Assembly (NCBI GenBank): GCA_963682055.1
Contig: OY821747.1
Span: forward strand, 14,806,258-14,870,257
Length of the DNA: 64,000 nt
Direction: 5' to 3'
DNA from: Primula veris
Taxonomy: Eukaryota; Streptophyta; Magnoliopsida; Ericales; Primulaceae
Position 1 is the first letter of the stretch. Each line of letters starts with the position of its first letter. Both the position numbers and the translations under genes were made by a program. Of the stretch, positions 24,665 through 36,451 are shown in pieces. The notes under the pieces were generated by a model. It ran no database searches, was not told where the DNA came from, and was given only the letters and a program-made list of their open reading frames with translations.

Positions 24665-25330
24665 ATCGTATTATGAGATTCCTTTTTAGCTAGAATATAG
24701 TCATCTAGACATTATCCCTTTTTTTTAGTATAGGTTTTGGCTGCAAAAATTAATTTCTACATGTTTTAGAGATAGAAAAATTAAACTTAAAGAAGAATTA
24801 GTAGAGTGAAAACTACATAAGCACCTTTTTTTTATTACTCTTCTGCTCGTAGTAAATCAGAAGCATTTTACTTTAGTGAACACAAAAGGTGAGTATTTAC
24901 TAAATTTGAACAACGTTGAGTTTTGTCACAAGCTTTCCTTTTTTTGTGTAGAAAATAAAGTAAATCGCACATTTTGTAACTTATTGAATTTTGTTACCAC
25001 GATAACAAATCTTAGTGATTTTTTCTTAAAAACAAAATGATGCCATTCTCATCAATAGTCTGCACTTTTATGACCAAAATTGATGCCATGTATTCATATA
25101 CTGTATGAAAGTGTAGCTATACAAATGTTAAATTTTCAATGGTTTTAATTGTTGATTTAACCATCACAGTCGTTTGGTAAAAACAAAGTGGAGACTGCAT
25201 AAATTTTGATATTATAGTTTTGTTTTACCTGTTCCTTTATAAAGTCTGTCATTTTATAAAGTATACTATACAAAAACCTAAACCCGCTCTCGACCATGGA
25301 TTTTTTTTAGTGTTTGGATCCCTGGTTCTT
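24665..25330. other. Element A spacer between copia and element B
   Basis: AT-rich, with no coding sequence recognised. It is the continuation of 21299-22098 once the copia element is removed. It ends with the target duplication TTCTT (25326-25330) of element B. Confidence 0.5.
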
Positions 25331-26218
25331 TGTCACGCCCCAAAATCGATAGAACACGGATATCGAGGCATGACCTTTTTAAAACAAAAGAAAATAGAAC
25401 CTGTTGGTACGAAATTAAAAATTTAAAAAGAAAACATTTGCAAGCTAAAGGAACAATTAACGGATAAATAAAAAGTTTGCCAAACGCGGCTACAAGTCAG
25501 GATTTATAAAAGCTAAAAATAACGAACGAATGAATTTGCCCGTAGACTACAACCTCGAAAATGTCTAAGTAAAATGAAAGCAGCATAAAGAAGTCCCGAG
25601 CCCATGTGATGCCTTGCTAAAGCTCATAACGAAAAGCCTCAACCTATAACGTACCTGAACAACAAAATTGTAACGGTGAGTCCCACGCACATAACTAGAC
25701 GGGACGGCACCACAAATACCGTCACTCCATCCCATAGATGCAAGAGCTCACAAATTCTACAACTACTATAATCGACGTATAAAAAAAAATATAATAACAT
25801 TCTATAACGGGATGAATTAAATAAATTAAATAACGTCAACACAAATCTATAACAAACATGGACCTCTCATGCCACCTACCCCAGTCCGTAAGGTAGGTCA
25901 TTCCCTATCCCCTCGGCCGTCTTCTGTCCCCGGAATTAGGAAGAGACAGAGACCATTGCTAACATAAAAGTAGATTTAAAGTGCGCACTTGGACCTCTCA
26001 TGCCACTCGTCCCAGTCCGTAAGACGAGTCATTCCCTATCCCCACGGCCGTCTACTGTCCCCGGAATTAGGAAGAGACAGAGACCATAGCTAACATAAAA
26101 ATAAATATAGTGCACACTAGGACCTCTCATGCCACTCGCCCCAGTCCGTAAGACGAGTCATTCCCTATCCCCACGGCCGTCTTCTGTCACCGGAATTAGG
26201 AAGAGACAGAGACCATTG

Positions 26219-26461
26219 CTAATGTATCAATATCAAGGCCTCGGCCAATAATATTATACTATTCATATAACACAATCTCATACGTATAAATATTAAGGCC
26301 TCGGCCAATAATATTATACTATTCAAATAACACAATCTCATACGTATAAATATTAAGGCCTCGGCCAATAATATTTTACTATTCAAATAACACAATCTCA
26401 TACGTATAAATATTAAGGCCTCGGCCAATAATATTATACTATTCAAATAACACAATCTCAT
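26219..26461 (-). repeat. 60-bp tandem repeat in LTR (4 copies)
   Basis: The unit contains AAGGCCTCGGCCAATAATAT and CACAATCTCATACG; the core AGGCCTCGGCC is near-palindromic. Four copies here and four at 33587-33829, but only two in both LTRs of element C (35436-35556 and 40973-41093). The open frame across it is an artefact of the repeat. Confidence 0.9.
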
Positions 26462-26936
26462 ACGTCACGTAACGTAATGCAACATAATCCAAAAGCATAA
26501 GTGCTAGATTCACAACTAGCCAAACAAGTCTAATCAACATAAAACTCATTCAGGCATTTTAACAAACACCTTGTATACGCAATATAAAACACATCTTTAT
26601 TCAACAATAATTTACCCAATTCTATCAACAACAATAATAATACATAATCAATGCATATAACACGCAACCCATTAATATTATCATTATCATTAATCCGAAA
26701 TCAAAATACTAAATCCACAACTAATCCAAAATCAAAGAAGCGAATTAAAAATATAACAACTAACCCCAATTAACAATTTAAGAACATAATTAATATAAAA
26801 GGCAAAAACCCCCAATTTATACTAAACGTAAAACCTAATCCTAACATACACCCTCGTCTAGTCGCAATGGATAACCCCCGTTACTTTAGCGTGTAGAGGA
26901 GATGATTCCGGTAATAATCCGCTAACGTGGTTTCTC

Positions 26937-27023
26937 TTCTTCTTCTTCTTCTTCTTCTTCTTCTTCTTCTTCTTCTTCTTCTTCTTCTTCTTTTTCTTCT
27001 TCTTCTTCTTCTTCTTCTTCTTC
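26937..27023. repeat. TTC microsatellite
   Basis: About 29 triplets with one interruption. The same position in the partner LTR (34304-34326) has about seven, and element C has five to six GAA units at 35152-35169 and 40685-40705. The expansion therefore postdates insertion of element B. Confidence 0.9.
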
Positions 27024-30000
27024 TCTTTTCTCTCTTTTTCTCTCTTGGCTGATTTTTAGGTTTAAAGAATTGAAAAGTGGGCTGATTTTAGGTTTAGAAA
27101 AACTGTTTTTAGATAGTTTGTGAAAGCGAACTATTTGGTCCCCAAAGTTCTAAAAGCTAACTCTTAATCCAAAAATATTAATATACTACTCAATAATAAC
27201 AAATCTTTAGAAACAAAACTATTGAGTCCTTTTTATTTATAAAATTAGTAACAGGTTTTAAAAATAAAGCTTTTCGGAAGAGTTTCGGTTTTTGGCTAAA
27301 AATTTAGTCGAGTGACCGGTTTTTGGTAAAATTTTGAATAAAACGTTTTTGGATAAATTAAATCATAAATAAAAATTACTTATAAAAATACGGGATGTTA
27401 CAACTAACCCTCCTTAAAAGAATTTCGTCCCGAAATTTCCTTTCTAAACAACTATACCCAGAAATGATAAACTTATATAAACAAAACCGTAAGAATTTAA
27501 ATGTACAATTCGTGTCATAATTTAAGAAATAAAATACACAGGGTTCACAACCCATAACAACTTCACAATCCATAACTGCAGAAAATGACCGTAAGAACAT
27601 AAAATCAAGTAACCGTATGTATACAATATCTAATTGAATAAAAGACAATAAAGTAAGCAAAGATGACATGTTTCTACCTCAACAACTCCACAACGTCTAC
27701 AACACTCAAAATACGGTCCTTCTAGTAAACTAAACTCAAATAAAATAAACTCTCAATCCAGACCCGGGGGTGTCACACGGCTGAATAACATGTGTGGCGG
27801 CACGTGCTAAACAAAGCCTAAATGAAATAATTATTAAACACTCGCTAAATAACTCATTAAATAAGCTCAAATTTCTAGTAAAAGCTTCATTAAATAAAAT
27901 CTCGAAAATTACGTTCATTACAAGAAGTTAATCTCTTACAGCTAAAATAAAGATGTAATCGAAATAGTAATAATAAAATCTTTTTCTTTCTTTTTATGGT
28001 AAAAGCAAAATGATAACATGTATATCTTAGAGTACCAAGCCCTATTGACTTCCTCAATCTCTTTACCGTCGATCTTTTTCTCAGGTGTATAAACCATACG
28101 TGCACTACGTAATTAAGGTCACCACAGCATGACGGCTGAGTCTATTCCTTAAAACGTTCCGGTTAACAAAACTATGTACAATCGCTAAGTTAACCGTTGA
28201 GAACTAAACTCTTTCGTTTAGTTGCCAACGTCACCCCACTTTCCTCTTCCCCTTATTCGGGATTCTCCGTTGGACTTATTCTCATGGTCCCAAATACAAA
28301 TCATAAGCAAATTATAAATTAATAAATTTAGAAACCTTATACAGATACACTTTATATAACCTTTATCTTTATAAGATATAAACTAGTTCTCTTTATACAG
28401 ATCCATTGTATATAAATCACTTCTTCTTTTTCATTCTTTTCTTTCTTTTATTTACTTTGTTTTCGTAACAATATAAAAACAATGTTTCCATATATAATTA
28501 GTACTTGAAAAATAATACCCATGAGCCTGTAAAATATTATCAAAAGTTGCAACGGAATATTTATAATAGCAAGACAAAACCCACTCACCTAATATTAATC
28601 TGAAAGAACAGAAACATTTCTACAACGAATAATCTAGTGCTTAGCTTTCCACTAAACCTTTTCCCTTGCTCAACATAGGACTTTAATTCTCTCATCTTTG
28701 TATACTTTCGTTACATACATATAATTTTAATACAGTAAAGGAGTATAGAATCTAATCAGGGAAATGCTACCTAGATTTCTTTCTTTATTTGCATTGGTGT
28801 ATATATCTATATTAACAAGGAAGAATTCATTACAGGGACGTGTATATGGCATGACAATTGGCTTAGCATTTACAGTACAATTCTATACCAATTTATTACT
28901 TCCGTTTCAATTTCTCATGCAAGGTTACCTCCTTAATAAATTACTAGCAACAGAAACTCTTTGAAGACATGTAACATTATTTCTCCTTAAATATTCCACG
29001 CATAGTAGTTATAGGAATAAATACAAACCTCTCCATATAGAAAACTCAAGATAATATTTACTATTCTTAATTGACATTTACTCTTCAGACAAGGCATCGG
29101 TTTTATATATGAATACAATCAAATCATGTCATTAATCATCTTAGTGAGGCATTCAAAGACCCATAACTTACACCATTATTCCTAATCATACGTTTATACA
29201 ATTCAATATTTCTAACCGAAGTAAATTACATAATTACTAGGCCCAATTCTTACCAGCTAATCCCTAAAAGTACTACCACATATCAATCCATGGTAAATTA
29301 TTTTACCAATTAAATACCTCTAAATCCTTTAAAACTCTATAGCTTTGATAACGTGTAACCGTAAGTTCCTTAAATCACTTAAACAACTAAACATTAGTAT
29401 TCTTACTTATGAAAACAAAATAGTCACATGAGTAATTATTTAGAAGAATAAATATTCAAAATAAAAATTTTAAATTAAAATACGTGATTTTACACTCTCC
29501 ACCACTTAAAGAAGTTTCGTCCCGAAACTTTATTTCTTTAATAACTTGAAAAAAAAAATAATGTTTCTGAATAATATTATATATGCTTTCTTAGACGTGA
29601 TTAAATCAGCTCACATAATTTCTTTAACACAACCGGTCTCCAAAACAGTTACTTGTGTATGCATGTAGCATAAACTATATAAAAGAAGTATAATAAAAGG
29701 TATCTTGGAAACTCATTTGAGATTAAAATTACTAATAATAATATCATCATTATCCTTGTGAAACTTGAAAACTTATGATGGAAAAATACTAATGTAAATT
29801 CCTAAGGTCAAACTTTTACCACTTCCGATCGTTTATTATCTCATTAATTACCAAATTCTATAACTCCCATCAATCATAATTCCAAAACTCTATAACTCCC
29901 ATCAATCATAATTCCAAAACTCTATAACTCCTGTCTACATAATTCTTAGTCCAAATTCTGATTTTAGTCATCATCAATGCTAATAACAAAGTGTACATCA

Positions 30001-31860
30001 TGAAAGCAAAACACATGAGGTAAGCTAATCTTTTAATTGGTAAAAATAAAAAATAAATTTGTTTCTACCATGTTTTTCCTTGAACTGATAATTAACCTCT
30101 GGGATGGTTCAAATTCAAACAACTATTATTGATATTTATACCGTAAGATAACCAAACCTATTCCAAAACTTGTTTCCATATCGTTTTCCGAAACATTTAT
30201 TACTTATACATCTATATCTATTTCATGTGCTTCCGCTGCACGCTCTGATAAATAATAATAATAATGGTGTTAACCGGCCTAACATTGCATTTTGTTTCTA
30301 ATTTATCAAACAATCCAGTTTTAGCATCTAGACCACCACCCAAAAATAATACCAATCTCCCTTTATACCATGTTCTCTTAAACAAAACAATCTTTAATTA
30401 ATAAGAAGCGCAAAACCTAATAATTTATATTTAGTCCCAAAATACCACTCCAAATTCACATGTAATACATGCTCTCAATCAAAGTGCAAGACCTGTTGAA
30501 ACTTTGCAACTAATCCGACCAAAGAGATTTACTCGAAATAACTAGGACAACTATAATGCTAGTTCACTTATTATTTGAACACTTTAAACACAAATTAAAT
30601 CTCAAGTTTGGATCCTAATTATAGCTTAAACATCTTTTACAGTGGTCAAACGAATTGAAAATAACCTAACGTATCATTTCATTGAAACTCTAAGCAAAAG
30701 TCGGCACCGAAAGGTAATCCATGGACAATATTAAATTACAAAAATTAGAAGGAAACTACCATAATCGAGGTTCTCTTATAGCTGTCGAAAACTTCTACTA
30801 AAAAAAAAAAATCCATAAAATAAATAAATATATCCTAGCATGCCCTTTTGTTTGTTAGTTACAATCCGCCGCAATAGTTAACTACATTTTTATTTATATA
30901 TACCAAACTAGTGACTTCATTAACGTACAATCCATTAATAGAAATAATAAGAAAATGTTTTAAAAACTTTGTCTCACCTATAATAGTTTACAAACGCAAA
31001 CATTTTAACTTGTACAGGGGCATGCTACACCAGATATATTTCTTAAGTTTTCAATAGTTAATCTTATAAAAATAAAATCTATTAAAATTCCCTTATATCG
31101 ACCTTGAATTTAGTACATATGAAATTAGCTGTGTGTAATTCCTCTTAAATATGGACACCAAACCAACTCAACTAAATTAAGTCTTACATTATAGTATAGT
31201 CTTACATTATACAATATCAAATGAGATTCTTCATGTAGGGACAATTAACTTAAAACCTAAAATATCTAAGTCCCCGGTTATCATTCTATCGAGTGAAGAA
31301 AAATAGTTGCTAAATGTGAAACATATATATAAAACACTAGCTTACCATCTAACCAAGAAAAAATTTATATTCAATGTCTAAAAGAGTAGAATGATGTTAT
31401 AAGGAAGAAATAAGTGCACAAACGACTTATAAAACTAATGAATTTAGGACACGACCTCACAACACGTAATTAAACATTCATGTTTTCCAACTAATAAAAT
31501 CTAACCAAATCTTTTTTTTTCATTCTAATACATGTATTTATATATATCTATATATTTTATAACATATTATAATGATTTGCAAAGACATCAAATTCCGCTA
31601 ATCATACAATACAACATTCCGCACATTACGTGATAATCAACAAAACATGTAAATCATGATAAAAGCTCGTTTTTCATGGTAATAATTTTATCAAGATTTC
31701 TAAGTTTTATAATTATAGAGCACTGAAATACGAAGCCAACGCTTCAAGCAGAATCAAATTCGGAGTAAAAACGAAGGAGTTACGAGCGTTTGAAGTTTAG
31801 CGAAAAACCGCAAAATTTGCCAGAAAACGACCAATCGTTTTTGACAAAACGAACAGTCAT

Positions 31861-32039
31861 TTTTTGGTCCAGTAGGGTCTGAAAAATTCGACCGATCATT
31901 TTTAAGAAACGACTGATCGTTTTTTGGTCCAGTAGGGTCTGAAAAATTCGACCGATCGTTTTTAAGAAACGACCGATCGTTTTTTGGTCCAGTAGGGTCT
32001 GAAAAATTCGACCGATCGTTTTAAGAAACGACCGATCGT
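31861..32039. repeat. 60-bp tandem repeat with CGATCG palindromes
   Basis: Three units, each opening TTTTTTGGTCCAGTAGGGTC and holding two GACCGATCGTTTT motifs. A degenerate partial unit lies upstream at 31830-31860. It belongs to the leader of element B, close to the priming site. The whole region is missing from element C. Confidence 0.85.
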
Positions 32040-32679
32040 TTTTCTGCAGAAACTTATCGATACAAAAGCGTAAAATTACTCAATACTTGTAAATCCCTTA
32101 CAAGGAACATAGCACGCAACTACATCATTTTAGTCCACAACATTATTACAATCAACATCCATTCGCATAAAATGCTCATTAACACACAAGTTAATAATAT
32201 GAAAACGCACTACGTAAAATCATCAACAACACAATTTTCACACTCTAATAGTACGCTACTACACACGTATGCAAACTTATACCTTATACACATCATATAA
32301 ATCTACACACGCATACAATCAACATAAAAATGCGAGGGATAACCCATCACGATACGTTATCCTAAAGCACCCGAGCGTCCTCGCATACTCTAGAATTCCA
32401 CATCGCTAAGGTATTCCTTCACACATACCGACGAGAGGTCTACCCACTAGTTTGGCGAGCCGGGATCAACGAGCGTCCTCATTGTCCCCAACTTGCCTCA
32501 CATGTGGACTTTACTTTCATCAACTACTACTAAATTATAGCTACATGTCTTAAGCTAAATGCAACCCCCCGTTTTAGAAAAAGTTTGAGGTTTTGGAAAA
32601 AGTTTTTGAAAAAAGATACGATGGATCTTGGTCCAATGGTTACCCATCTTCCCGTCGTCCCAAAGTATACAAGAACCTA

Positions 32680-32697
32680 GTTAGCTCTGATACCAAC
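32680..32697 (-). other. Primer binding site of element B
   Basis: Next to the inner end of the 5' LTR, the - strand reads TTGGTATCAGAGC, the standard plant site complementary to the 3' end of initiator tRNA-Met. This fixes the transcription direction of element B as leftward. Confidence 0.9.
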
Positions 32698-32698
32698 T

Positions 32699-34704
32699 TG
32701 TCACGCCCCAAAATCCATAGAACACGGATATCGAGGCATGACCTTTTTAAATCAAAAGAAAATAGAACCTGTTGGTACGAAATTAAAAATTTAAAAAGAA
32801 AACATTTGCAAGCTAAAGGAACAATTAACGGATAAATAAAAAGTTTGCCAAACGCGGCTACAAGTCAGGATTTATAAAAGCTAAAAATAACGAACGAATG
32901 AATTTGCCCGTAGGCTACAACCTCGAAAATGTCTAAGTAAAATGAAAGCAGCATAAAGAAGTCCCGAGCCCATGTGATGCCTTGCTAAAGCTCCTAACGA
33001 AAAGCCTCAACCTATAACGTACCTGAACAACAAAATTGTAACGGTGAGTCCGACGCACATAACTAGACGGGACGGCACCACAAATACCGTCACTCCATCC
33101 CATAGATGCAAGAGCTCACAAATTCTACAACTACTATAATCGACGTATAAAAAGAAATATAATAACATTCTATAACGGGATGAACTAAATAAATTAAATA
33201 ACGTCAACACAAATCTATAACAAACATGGACCTCTCATGCTACCTACCCCAGTCCGTAAGGTAGGTCATTCCCTATCCCCTCGGCCGTCTTCTGTCCCCG
33301 GAATTAGGAAGAGACAGAGACCATTACTAACATAAAAGTAGATTTAAAGTGCGCACTTGGACCTCTCATGCCACTCGTCCCAGTCCGTAAGACGAGTCAT
33401 TCCCTATCCCCACGGCCGTCTACTGTCCCCGGAATTAGGAAGAGACAGAGACCATAGCTAACATAAAAATAAATATAGTGCACACTAGGACCTCTCATGC
33501 CACTCGCCCCAGTCCGTAAGACGAGTCATTCCCTATCCCCACGGCCGTCTTCTGTCACCGGAATTAGGAAGAGACAGAGACCATTGCTAATGTATCAATA
33601 TCAAGGCCTCGGCCAATAATATTATACTATTCATATAACACAATCTCATACGTATAAATATTAAGGCCTCGGCCAATAATATTATACTATTCAAATAACA
33701 CAATCTCATACGTATAAATATTAAGGCCTCGGCCAATAATATTTTACTATTCAAATAACACAATCTCATACGTATAAATATTAAGGCCTCGGCCAATAAT
33801 ATTATACTATTCAAATAACACAATTTCATACGTCACGTAACGTAATGCAACATAATCCAAAAGCATAAGTGCTAGATTCACAACTAGCCAAACAAGTCTA
33901 ATCAACATAAAACTCATTCAGGCATTTTAACAAACACCTTGTATACGCAATATAAAACACATCTTTATTCAACAATAATTTACCCAATTCTATCAACAAC
34001 AATAATAATACATAATCAATGCATATAACACGCAACCCATTAATATTATCATTATCATTAATCCGAAATCAAAATACTAAATCCACAACTAATCCAAAAT
34101 CAAAGAAGCGAATTAAAAATATAACAACTAACCCCAATTAACAATTTAAGAACATAATTAATATAAAAGGCAAAAACCCCCAATTTATACTAAACGTAAA
34201 ACCTAATCCTAACATACACACTCGTCTAGTCGCAATGGATAACCCCCGTTACCTTAGCGTGTAGAGGAGATGATTCCGGTAATAATCCGCTAACGTGGTT
34301 TCTCTTCTTCTTCTTCTTCTTCTTCTCTTTTCTCTCTTTTTCTGTCTTGGCAGATTTTTAGGTTTAAAGAATTGAAAAGTGGGCTGATTTTAGGTTTAGA
34401 AAAACTGTTTTTAGATAGTTTGTGAAAGCGAACTATTTGGTCCCCAAAGTTCTAAAAGCTAACTCTTAATCCAAAAATATTAATATACTACTCAATAATA
34501 ACAAATCTTTAGAAACAAAACTATTGAGTCCTTTTTATTTATAAAATTAGTAACAGGTTTTAAAAATAAAGCTTTTCGGAAGAGTTTCGGTTTTTGGCTA
34601 AAAATTTAGTCGAGTGACCGGTTTTTGGTAAAATTTTGAATAAAACGTTTTTGGATAAATTAAATCATAAATAAAAATTACTTATAAAAATACGGGATGT
34701 TACA
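32699..34704 (-). repeat. 5' LTR of element B
   Basis: 2006 bp, differing from the 3' LTR by only a few substitutions and by the shorter TTC tract. Outer flank TTCTT. Confidence 0.9.
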
Positions 34705-34767
34705 TTCTTCATGGAAATTGTTTGATTTTGATTTAAACAAGGTTTGGGTCGTCTCTTCGGAGTAGTT

Positions 34768-36451
34768 TGTAACATCCCGTATTTTTATAAGTAATTTTTA
34801 TTTATGTTTTAATTTATCCAAAAACGTTTTATTCAAAATTTTACCAAAAACCGGTCACTCGACTAATTTTTAGCCAAAAACCGAAACTCTTCTGAAAAAC
34901 TTTATTTTAAAAAACCTGTTACTAATTTTACTAATAAAAAGGACCCAATAGATTTGTTTCTAAAAATTTGTTATTATTGAGTAGTTTATTAATATTTTTG
35001 ATTAAAAGTTAGCTTTTAGAACTTTGGAGACCAAATAGTTCGCTTCCACAAACTATCAAAAAACAGTTTTTCTAAACCTAAAAATCAGCCCACTTTCATT
35101 CTTTAAACCTAAAAACAAGAGAGAAAAAGAGAGAAAAGAGAGAAAAGAGAAGAAGAAGAAGAAGAAGAGAAACCACGTTAGCGGATTATCACCGGAATCA
35201 TCTCCTCTACACGCTAAGGTAACGGGGGTTATCCATTGCGACTAGACGAGGGTGTATGTTAGGATTAGGTTTTACGTTTAGTATAAATTGGGGGTTTTTG
35301 CCTTTTATATTAATTATGTTCTTAATTTGTTAATTGGGGTTTAGTTGTTATATTTTTAATTCACTTATTTAATTTTGGATTAGTTGTGAATCTAGCACCT
35401 ATGCTTTTGGATTATGTTGTATTACGTTACGTGACGTATGAGATTGTGTTATTTGAATAGTATAACATTATTGGCCGAGGCCTTAATATTGATATGTATG
35501 AGATTGTGTTATATGAATAGTATAATATTATTGGCCGAGGCCTTAATATTGATACATTAGCAATGGTCTCTGTCTCTTCCTAATTCCGGGGACAGAAGAC
35601 GGCCGTAGGGATAGGGAATGACTCGTCTTACGGACTGGGGCGAGTGGCATGAGAGGTCCTAGTGTGCACTATATTTATTTTTATGTTAGCTATGGTCTCT
35701 GTCTCTTCCTAATTCCGGGGACAGTAGACGGCCGTGGGGATAGGGAATGACTCGTCTTACGGACTGGGACGAGTGGCATGAGAGGTCCAAGTGCGCACTT
35801 TAAATCTACTTTTATGTTAGCAATGGTCTCTGTCTCTTCCTAATTCCGGGGACAGAAGACGGCCGAGGGGATAGGGAATGACCTACCTTACGGACTGGGG
35901 TAGGAGGCATGAGAGGTCCATGTTTGTTATAGATTTGTGTTGACGTTATTTAATTTATTTAATTCATCCCGTTATAGAATGTTATTATATTTCTTTTTAT
36001 ACGTCGATTATTGTAGTTGTAGAATTTGTGAGCTCTTGCGTTTATGGGATGGAGTGACGGTATTTGTGGTGCCGTCCCGTCTAGTTACGTGCGTGGGACT
36101 CACCGTTACAATTTTGTATTTCAGGTACCAATTAGGTTGGCATGTTTGGATAAGAGCTGTTGCATTGCAACATCATGGGCTTGGGGCTTCCGTTTTCCTT
36201 TCATTTTTATTATATTTTGAGGTTGTAGCCTATGGGCAAATTATTCGTTTAGTATTCTCTTTTTTTTTGTGTGTCAAAACCATTTTGCTTGTAGCCGCAT
36301 TTGGCAACATTTTTATTTAATTGTCAATTGTTCTTTCAGCTCGTATTTATTTCTTTGAAAAAATTTTAAATTCGTACCAACAGGTTTTATTTTCTTTTGT
36401 TTTAAAAAGGTCATGCCTCGATGTCCGTTTTTAGGATTTTGGGGCGTGACA
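34768..36451 (+). repeat. 5' LTR of element C
   Basis: 1684 bp. Two copies of the 60-bp repeat and three of the roughly 125-bp repeat. Faces the 5' LTR of element B across 63 bp. Confidence 0.9.

Larger units (their letters stand above)
25331..27402 (-). repeat. 3' LTR of element B
   Basis: 2072 bp, ends TGTCACGCCCC ... GGGATGTTACA on the + strand. It contains three copies of a roughly 125-bp repeat (about 25858-26218), four copies of a 60-bp repeat (about 26219-26461), and a long TTC microsatellite (about 26937-27023) that accounts for most of the length difference from the 5' LTR. Confidence 0.9.
27403..32698 (-). other. Internal region of element B, non-coding
   Basis: AT-rich. On the - strand it begins with the tRNA-Met priming site at the right and ends with GGACGAAATTCTTTTAAGGAGGG at the left. 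Much of it is shared with 36452-40301 of element C in the opposite orientation. A 60-bp tandem array lies at 31861-32039. I see no protein domain, and no gene of the host. Confidence 0.7.
25331..34704 (-). mobile_element. Element B: non-coding LTR retrotransposon (LARD-type), structurally complete
   Basis: Two nearly identical LTRs (25331-27402 and 32699-34704) bound a 5.3-kb internal region. A perfect 5-bp target duplication TTCTT is at 25326-25330 and 34705-34709. On the - strand the internal region starts with TTGGTATCAGAGC, complementary to initiator tRNA-Met, and ends with a purine tract AAGGAGGGTTAG before the 3' LTR. No gag or pol motif is found on either strand in the internal region; only short unrelated frames occur. 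This fits a large retrotransposon derivative that depends on enzymes from another element. The near identity of the LTRs means recent insertion. Confidence 0.85.

Noticed and set aside
26219..26461. Repetitive open frame in the LTR (and at 33587-33829)
   Set aside because: It is the translation of a 60-bp tandem repeat, a multiple of three in length, not a gene.
28764..28964. 66-codon + strand frame inside element B
   Set aside because: The corresponding inverted segment in element C (about 38740-38940) does not keep the frame open, so it is not conserved as a protein.
35937..36320. 127-codon open frame in the LTR of element C, repeated at 41474-41857
   Set aside because: It lies wholly in the LTR, is shared only because the LTRs are copies, shows no domain, and is disrupted in the LTRs of element B.
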